NCBI RefSeq assembly: GCF_018100805.1
Contig: NZ_JAGJEA010000004.1
Location: 434,001 to 498,000, forward strand
Reading direction: 5' to 3'
Source of the DNA: Aquimarina sp. MMG016
Lineage (GTDB): Bacteria; Bacteroidota; Bacteroidia; Flavobacteriales; Flavobacteriaceae
DNA: 64,000 nucleotides
In this document: piece by piece, positions 17,472 to 26,100 of the stretch
Layout of the letters: each line of letters starts with the position of its first letter
Numbering within the stretch: position 1 is the stretch's first letter
Translations under genes and position numbers: made by a program
Notes under the pieces: generated by a model
Seen by the model: the letters and a program-made list of their open reading frames with translations, nothing else
What the model was told of the DNA's origin: nothing
Databases searched by the model: none

Positions 17472-20003
17472 CTATAGTCTACTGATCAAGTATCCACTAA
17501 ATCCACTTTCGGATTGCAAGCTCCAGGAAGTGTCAGTGCTAGAAATAACATTAACGTGTACTTTTTCTCCTGCAGATAACTTCAATACTCCGCTAACACT
17601 TAGGGTATGAAAATTTGTGGAAGCGTCTCCTTCAGAAATAGCATGCATTCCATTATCTAAACTTAATGCACCTTCGACTCCTACGAGCAGTCTAAAAAAA
17701 CCAGAATTAACTCCATCAAAACGTATCTGTGCAGAAAAGAAATATAATCCATTTACAGGTGCAGTAAAAGCTCCTGTAGCCTCATTAAAGTGATTCCCAT
17801 TATCGTGTAAGTTGGTTATTGAGGGATTGCTTGTAGTCCACGTAGGAACTTTTACAAAACCACCTGCTCCTGATAATACCAGTGTTCCGCTTAGATCTGC
17901 ACAGAAACTTGGTAGCCCCGTTACAGTTAATGCAGGAGTAGTGACTGTAGCAGCAGATACATTAGATGTCCATTGTGATCCTCCGGTACCATTACTAATT
18001 AATACTTGTCCACTGGTTCCCCCTGCTGGTAGTTCGATCTCATTGGTGGGGTCATTATCGGCATCATTCACTGCATCGTTTACCCAACTATAACCACCGC
18101 TACCATCGGTACGTAAGATTTGTCCATTAGTTCCGCCAGTAGGTAATTCGATTTCATTATTCGGGTCTGCATCGGCATCATTTACAGCATCCGTTGTCCA
18201 GCTATAATTTCCAGCGCCATCCGTAGTTAATTTATCTCCATTGTTACCTCCTGCTGGTAGTGTAGTTCCTGAGTTTACTGTAGTCCAGGACACATTTCCT
18301 GATCCATCGGTACTCATTACCTGACTTGCTGTTCCATCTTGAGCTGGTAGCGTATATGAAGTACCCGCTCCTTGATTATCTCCATCAATGGTTAATTGAC
18401 CGTTTAAAGTGGTGTTACCATTTTTACGCATTACTAATGCATTGGTTCTATTACTATCGTCAATTCCATTTCCTATAATGAATAGTGGATCTGTAGCTAC
18501 ATAGGCAGCATCGCTTCCATTTACAAATTCACTAAATAATCCAATGGTATGTTGTCCATAAGTAGTCGATTGTGTTCCTCGACCTATACCTACCGCATAA
18601 AATCCAGAAACACTATTATTAGCACCTAGTGCAACCGTAGAAGGACGAGAAGCTAAATTATTAAATCCTATAGAAAAGGCGTTTTCTCCTCCAGCATTAT
18701 TGTAACTACCGAAAGCAGTCGCAGCAGTACCTTGTACAAGATTTCCTCGACCCATTGCAACAGAAAATGATCCGGTATTTCCAGTATTCCAATCTCCCGA
18801 AAATCCATCTGAAGCTACTGCACTTCCTGCTCTAAAGGCTCCTTTGCTTTTATCAAAATACATTCTAACATCATCACTTACATTATTTTCGATATCATCT
18901 AATTGGGTACTTCCAAATACAAAATCATCAGTTGCAATGGTTCCCGGAGCATTACTAGTCACATTAGCAGACGTAGAAAATGCTGTAGTAGGTATTGCAG
19001 GTTGGTTAATCCAGGACACATTTCCTGATCCATCTGTACTCATCACCTGATTGGCTGTTCCATCTTGTGCTGGTAATGTATATGCTGCTCCCACTCCTAC
19101 ATTATCTCCATCAATCGTCAATTGACCATTAAGAGTAGTACTTCCATTTTTTAGCATTACCAAGGCATCGCTCCTACTAATATCATTTCCATTTCCAATA
19201 ACAAAAATTCTGCTAGTTGCTCCTATACCAGCAGAAGCGGAAGGATCTATGGTATTTCCAGACCCAATAGTAATCTGGTTTGACTGTGCGTTGATCAAAT
19301 CATTTCCTATGGTTATACTTCCAATTCCACTATCCACATTATTGGATCCTAATGCGATAGATCGACCTCCTGACGCTTCATTATCAAATCCTAATGCGAT
19401 AGACGCAAATCCAACTTTACTAGCATCCCATTGATCTCCACGAGCCGTTCCCGCTCTAAAAGCACCTTGTCCTTTATCAAAAAAGAATCTATAATCATCA
19501 TCAAACGTATTGGTATTATTATCTAATTGTGAACTACCAAAAACAAAATCGTCAGTTGTGGTTTCACCGGGGGCATTACTAGTCACATTATTAGTTGTGC
19601 TCAAAGCTTGATCCCCAGATGAGGCAGCATACAATGCATAGGGCACTTGCTGTAACTTAGAAGCACCTATGCTTGCATAAGTAGTTCCTCCTGTTACATC
19701 AACCGCAATTCCAATCCACTGGTTTTGCTGACTCCAATTGATTGCGTTAAACATATCTGAAGTTGTTCCGGCTCCAACAGACAAAGAAATCACTCCTTGC
19801 GCTGTAGAAGTTACCGTATGGGTTTCGGTATATACTACGGTATCCGGTGCCGCACCTTCTAATATTTGTACTTGTACACCAATTGATTGATTACTTACAG
19901 GATCACCAGCAGCATCTCTTACTACTGCTTGATAATTAAAAGATTGTGAAAATCCAAAAAGACCGGATAGCATCATAAGGATCAAAGGGGTAATTTTTTT
20001 CAT
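17472..20003 (-). CDS. Secreted YadA-head-like protein with C-terminal C1q-like domain
   Basis: 843 residues. Signal peptide MKKITPLILMMLSGLFGFSQ, then the Bacteroidetes N-terminal domain SFNYQAVVRDAAGDPV...TETHTV...QVPYALYA (to about 130). Two blocks with YadA-head-like repeats follow (SIALGSNN, SVAMGRGN, TVALGANN), separated by recurring linkers (NGQLTIDGDN..YTLPAQDGTA). Then come short repeats ELP.GGT.GQ, and a C1q/TNF-like jelly roll at about 700-843 (GAFTAPVNGLYFFSAQIRFD; FHTLSVSGVLKLSAGEKVHV; GFSGYLISRL). C1q domains usually trimerise, as do YadA heads, so a trimeric fibre is likely. There is no T9SS tail and no autotransporter barrel, so the secretion route is unclear. Site D lies about 42 bp upstream and a terminator follows. 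Confidence 0.88.
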   Translation of the reverse strand: MKKITPLILMMLSGLFGFSQSFNYQAVVRDAAGDPVSNQSIGVQVQILEGAAPDTVVYTETHTVTSTAQGVISLSVGAGTTSDMFNAINWSQQNQWIGIAVDVTGGTTYASIGASKLQQVPYALYAASSGDQALSTTNNVTSNAPGETTTDDFVFGSSQLDNNTNTFDDDYRFFFDKGQGAFRAGTARGDQWDASKVGFASIALGFDNEASGGRSIALGSNNVDSGIGSITIGNDLINAQSNQITIGSGNTIDPSASAGIGATSRIFVIGNGNDISRSDALVMLKNGSTTLNGQLTIDGDNVGVGAAYTLPAQDGTANQVMSTDGSGNVSWINQPAIPTTAFSTSANVTSNAPGTIATDDFVFGSTQLDDIENNVSDDVRMYFDKSKGAFRAGSAVASDGFSGDWNTGNTGSFSVAMGRGNLVQGTAATAFGSYNNAGGENAFSIGFNNLASRPSTVALGANNSVSGFYAVGIGRGTQSTTYGQHTIGLFSEFVNGSDAAYVATDPLFIIGNGIDDSNRTNALVMRKNGNTTLNGQLTIDGDNQGAGTSYTLPAQDGTASQVMSTDGSGNVSWTTVNSGTTLPAGGNNGDKLTTDGAGNYSWTTDAVNDADADPNNEIELPTGGTNGQILRTDGSGGYSWVNDAVNDADNDPTNEIELPAGGTSGQVLISNGTGGSQWTSNVSAATVTTPALTVTGLPSFCADLSGTLVLSGAGGFVKVPTWTTSNPSITNLHDNGNHFNEATGAFTAPVNGLYFFSAQIRFDGVNSGFFRLLVGVEGALSLDNGMHAISEGDASTNFHTLSVSGVLKLSAGEKVHVNVISSTDTSWSLQSESGFSGYLISRL

Positions 20004-20044
20004 TTTTATAGTATTTATTTTGAAATTTTATTGTTCGTTATTAG

Positions 20045-20071
20045 GAATACAGCTAAGTGTAGATATACCCT
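20045..20071 (-). promoter_or_regulatory. ECF-type promoter element, site D (C1q protein)
   Basis: Minus strand: AGGGTA, 13-nt spacer, CTGTATTC, about 42 bp upstream of the ATG at 20003. Confidence 0.7.
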
Positions 20072-20176
20072 ATTTATTTTTTGTGAGTTGAAAAGTTTTA
20101 TGTAATAGGTTTTTAGTTCGGCAAATGGATAGCCTAATAAAATCATAAATATCTATTTACCTTACTGTCTTATATG

Positions 20177-23100
20177 TTAGTGCTTAATCATTATCTTTTT
20201 ATATACAGATCCATTAGAAAAAAAATATCCTTTTAACCAATATATTCCGTTTGGTAAATGGTCGACTTTTATATCTTCTTGTAATTGTTGTTGATTAAAT
20301 CGATGAATTTTCTTTCCGGTCATATCGTACATCTCTATGCCTTCAAGACTTTCAAAATTTAAAACTCTTATATAGTCAGAAGCAGGGTTAGGAAATACTT
20401 CCAAAATAGGATTAGGGTTAGTCACTATTACAGTTCTAACAATTTCCTCCGCGTTGTTACCATTTCTATCCGTAGCATTATATGTGATGTAATAGGTACC
20501 GGTAGCATCTATAAAATCAGAGCTATCAATTATTACTTCAGATCCATCGTCAGTAATTGCTCCCAACTCAACGTAACCGGAGCCCTTTACAATAGTTTGA
20601 GGATCATCACCTATTAGCGTAATAATAGGTGGGATATTATCTTCGACTGTAACCAATGCAGTACAACGGTTAGTATTTCCGGAAGGATCGGTTCCTATCA
20701 GGGTTACCGTTTGTACTCCTACATCTACTAATGAAAACTGAGTTCTACTTAAGGTCAAAACAACTCCACAGGCATCACTAGAACCATTATCAATATCAGC
20801 AGGTGCAATGGTTGCATTTCCGGTAGCATCTAATTGAATCGTTATGTCCTGACAAACTACAACAGGTTGTATAATATCTTGAACAGTAACCGTTGCTGTT
20901 TTAGTATCTGAATTACCATTGACATCGGTTACCGTTAACATCACGGTATTGGTTCCAATATTGGTGCAATCAAAAGAAGTGATATCTAAACTCATTAATT
21001 CGATTCCACAGTTATCTAAGGAACCATTATCTATCTGTGCTGGAGTAATACTTGCATTTCCTGAAGCATCTAATTGTACTGTTATGTTTTGCGTTACCAC
21101 AGTTGGAGTAACCTTATCTTCAACAGTAACCATTGCTGTATTTGAAGCTGAATTTCCATTGACATCAGTTACCGTTAGGATTACTGTATTAACTCCGACA
21201 TTGGTACAATCAAATGAAGTTGTATCTAAACTCATGGATTGAATAGCACAATTGTCTGAAGAACCATTATTTATTTGTGCTAGGGTGATACTCGCATTTC
21301 CTGCTGCATCTAATTGCACGGTGATATCCTGTGTGACAACTATTGGTACAACAGTATCTTCTACTGTTACCGTAGCGGTTTTAGTATCTGAATTACCATT
21401 GACATCAGTTACTGTAAAGTTTACTGTATTTAAACCTACATTGGTACAGTCAAATGAAGTGATATCTAAACTCATGGATTGGATTCCACAGTTATCTGAA
21501 GAACCATTATCGATTTGAGCAGGTATGATACTTATATTTCCAGAAGCATCTAATTGTACGGTGATGTTTTGAGTAATAACAGTTGGAACTATTATATCCT
21601 CCACTGTTACTATAGCAGTTTGACTATCTGAATTACCATTGACATCAGTTACCGTTAAGGTTACGGTATTTACACCAACATTGGTACAATCGAATGAAGC
21701 GGTATCTATACTCATGGATTGAATGCCACAATTATCTGAGGAACCGTTATCTATTTGAGTATTAGTTATACTTACGTTTCCTGTAGCATCTAATTGTACG
21801 GTGATGTTTTGAGTAATAACAGTTGGCACAACTTTATCTTCAACAGTTACTGTAGCAGTTTTAGTATCTGAATTTCCATTGATATCAGTTACCGTTAAGG
21901 TTACCGTGTTTGCTCCAACATTGGTACAATCGAATGAAGCTGTATCTAAACTCATGGATTGAATTCCACAATTATCTGAGGAACCGTTATCTATTTGAGT
22001 ATTAGTTATACTTACGTTTCCTGTAGCATCTAATTGTATAGTAATGTTTTGAGTAATAACAGTTGGCACAACTTTATCTTCAACAGTTATTGTAGCGGTC
22101 TTAGTATCTGAATTTCCATTGACATCAGTAACTGTTAAACTCACTGTATTTGTTCCAACATCGTTACAATCAAAAGAAGTGATATCTAGACTCATGGATT
22201 GAATGCCACAATTATCTGAAGAACCATTATCGATTTGAGCAGGTGTGATATTTACGTTTCCTGTAGCATCTAATTGTACCGTTATATCTTGAGCTACAAC
22301 TGTTGGATTGATTTTATCTTCAACCGTTACTGTAGCAGTTTGACTGTCTGAATTTCCATTGACATCAGTTACCGTTAAGGTTACGGTGTTTGCTCCAACA
22401 TTTGTGCAATCAAATGAAGTGATATCTAAACTCATGGATTGAATTCCGCAGTTATCTGAAGAACCATTATCGATTTGAGCAGGTGTGATATTTAAGTTTC
22501 CTGTAGCATCTAATTGTACGGTGATGTTTTGAGTAATAACAGTTGGATTGATTTTATCCTCAACCGTTACGGTAGCAGTTTGACTATCTGCATTTCCATT
22601 GACATCAGTTACCGTTAAGGTTACGGTGCTTGTTCCAATATTGCTGCAATCAAATGAAGTGATATCTAAACTCATCGATTGAATTCCGCAGTTATCTGAA
22701 GAACTATTATCTATTTGCGCTGGAGTTATATTTACGTTTCCTGTAGCATCTAATTGTACTGTGATATCTTGAGTGATTACTGTTGGAGAAACTTTATCTT
22801 CTACAGTTACTGTTGCCGTATTTGAAGCTGAATTTCCATTGACATCGGTAATTGTTAAGGTTACCGTATTAGCTCCAACATTGGTGCAATCAAAAGAAGT
22901 TGTATCTGAACTCATTGATTGAATTCCGCAGTTATCTGAGGAACCATTATCGATTTGAGCAGCTGTAATACTCACAGTTCCTGAAGCATCTAATTGTACA
23001 GTGATATCTTGGGTGATTACTGTTGGTGCAAGTTTGTCTTCTATAATTACTTTGACGTCAATAGTACTTGAGTTTCCACTTGCGTCTGTAGCAGTTAACT

Positions 23101-26100
23101 GTAGAATATGTTCTCCTATTTCTGTACAATCAAAGTTTTCTTTGCTAAGGGTTTGGATAATTGTCCCTCCGCAATTTTCTATTGGAGTTAAATTGTAATC
23201 CGAAGGAGTAAGTGTAACATTTCCGGTAGCATCCAACCCAATTGTTACAACAGGAGCAGTGAACGAAAGTGTTTCATTGCTGCGTATCCATACGCTATGA
23301 ATGGTACTTTCTGCATTTATTGAAAAATCATCAACCTCCCAACGTCTTCCTGCTCCTTTAATTCCCCAGTGATACGCATTTCCTCTAAAAAACGGGAAGC
23401 TAGTTAAAGCTAAGTCTGCCTGATCACTATAACCTCCATTCATACTTTGTGGAAGATTAGAAGTATGTCCTGCAAGTGCGGTAAAGTTTCCATTATTCAT
23501 TCCATGAAAATTACCTGTACCTGTTTTTACATAGTTTATTGCATTTGTGTATTCGGTTTTAAAATGGATTTCTCTATTGTGTCCGGTTGTTTTGGCATAA
23601 AAACGTAATTCATTAAAATTTATGGCAGAAGCCAATGTGTTTCCTATATGCCCCCAATTAGCAGTACCAACTTCATTATCTCCTAATGTAGAAGAATTAA
23701 TCAACGGTAGGCTTAAATTTCGTATTTCTACATCTGGGTTTTCGCCAGCGGCACGCACATAATTAAGCACTAATAACCAACCACCTCCATCAGTGTCATT
23801 ATCGAGTTCTGCTAAAAATGTGCTGTTATTGAAGTTAAAGTAATATCTTCCACTAGGAACGTTTTTTAATACATCCTGAGAGATTGTTGTAAAAGGGTCT
23901 GTTTGAGTACCTGTTCCCCAAGCACTAGGAAATAATGGAGGTATAGTATCTACTATAGTAACTGTGCTATCACAAGAGTTACTATTTCCATTTACATCGG
24001 TTACTATTAGGCTTACGGTATTTGTTCCAACATTTGTACAATCAAAAGTATCCTTGCTAAGCGTTATTGTAGCTATTCCGCAATTATCGATAGAACCGTT
24101 ATCAATTTGATCCGGGGTAATTGTTGCATTTCCTGTAATATCTAATGCTACTGTAATGTTTTGACAAATTATAGTAGGAGCAATAGTATCTTCTACAGTG
24201 ACAACTGTAGTACACGTATTGATATTACCACTAGTATCTGTAACCGTTAACGTCACGGTGTTTGCTCCAACGTGGGTACAATTAAAATCAGTGATATCAA
24301 TACTAGTAGATGCAATTTGACAATTGTCTGTACTACCATTATTAATATCAGAAGCAGAGATAGTAGCCTTTCCAGTAGCATCTAATTGAACAGTAAAAGG
24401 AGCTACACAATTAGCTACTGGAGGTACAAATTCTTTAACAATAACGGTTACATCTATGGTAGTGTTATTATTGCTAATATCGGTAGCTGTTAGTTGTACC
24501 GTATTATAACCAATATCATTACAATTAAAATCGGTTTTGCTTAGAGTTAATGAATTTAAACATGATTCTTGTATGGTCAATCCAAAATCTCCTGGGGCTA
24601 CTGTAGCTTGATTAGTCGCATCTAATATTACGGTTACAAAAGTACTTTCTATAGTTTCTGAAGGGGATAAATCTCCTCGTGCCCATACTCTATGTATGGT
24701 ATTATTATCTCCATGATTGGTAAAATCATCCATCTCCCATCGAAATCCTCTTCCTCGAATTCCCCATCCAGCTGATCCGCTTCTATAAAATGGATATTCG
24801 GTAAGTGCATAATCTCCTAAATTCGGAAAATCATTGACGGCATCACCTGGGTGATTTGCCGTATGGTTAGCTAATGCAGTAAAATTATTTTCAATACCAT
24901 CAAAAGTCCCCATTCCTGTTTTTACATGGTTCAAGGCAGAGATGTAGTCTGTAGTAAAACTTAAGATACGAGAATGCCCCGAAGTTTCTCCGTAAAACCG
25001 CATTTCAGAAAAATCAAGAGTTGCCGCTAATGTATTCCCTATATGTCCCCAATTTACAGTTCCTCCTTCATGATCTCCTAAAGTTGAAGAACCTAGCAGA
25101 GGAACGTCTGTGTTTTTTACATCTAAATCAGTATTGACTCCTCCCTGGTGCACATAATTTAATATCATCAACCAACTTCTCCCGGCACTATCAACATCTA
25201 GTGCACCTCTAAAAGTAATTCCATCGAATGCAAAATAATATACACCGCTTGGCACTCCTCCTATTTCTTCAGGAGCTAAACTAACAAATGGTTTCGCCAT
25301 TGTTCCTTCACCTGCTGTATACGGAAAAACAGGAGGTGCATTATCTTCAACAGTAACTATAGCGGTTTGACTGTCTGAATTTCCATTCACATCAGTTACC
25401 GTCAAGGTTACTGTATTTGTTCCAATATGAGTACAATCAAAAGTAATAGTAGTAGCAGTAATAGTAGCATCTAAGCTCATCGATTGAATCCCACAATTAT
25501 CTGAAGAACCATTATCAATTTGTGCTGGAGTAATAGTTATAGTTCCTATAGCATCTAATTGTACAGTGATGTTTTGGGTAACTACCGTTGGGTTGGTGGT
25601 ATCTACCGTACTAAAACTTCCTTCTGCAGAAAAAGCGGATCCTGCAAAATTATGATCTATAGCCTGTACTTTAAACATATAATTTGCCACACAGGCAGCC
25701 GGAAATTTATAGGTGTAATTAGTACCTTGTCCTGAATTACCTATAGCTGGAAGTTTACGCCATCCATCATTTTCTTGTGCCATTGGGGTAACTTCGTATG
25801 CAGAGCTTGCCGAAGCATCTTTTATATATACATTATAACTTAATCCGTTGTTTGGTGTTTCTGTATCGGTACTAGCTGTCCAACTCAAGGTTACTTCGTT
25901 CCCGTTTACTACTGCTGTAGGATTTGTAGGTGCCGTTGGAGCCGTATTAGCGATGCTACTATTGTTTGTAAATATTTTTGAAACTAATGAAGTAGTGGCA
26001 AAACCAGTTAATGCAATATCTAAATCGCCATCATTATCATAATCACCCCAGGTGGCATCACTACCTGCTATTTGAGGTAAGTTTTTTACTAGTAGCTGTG

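Noticed and set aside
20640-23060. Regularly spaced repeats that might suggest a CRISPR array
   Set aside because: Units are 240 bp, translate into one continuous frame of HYR-like domains, and have no short-repeat/unique-spacer structure.
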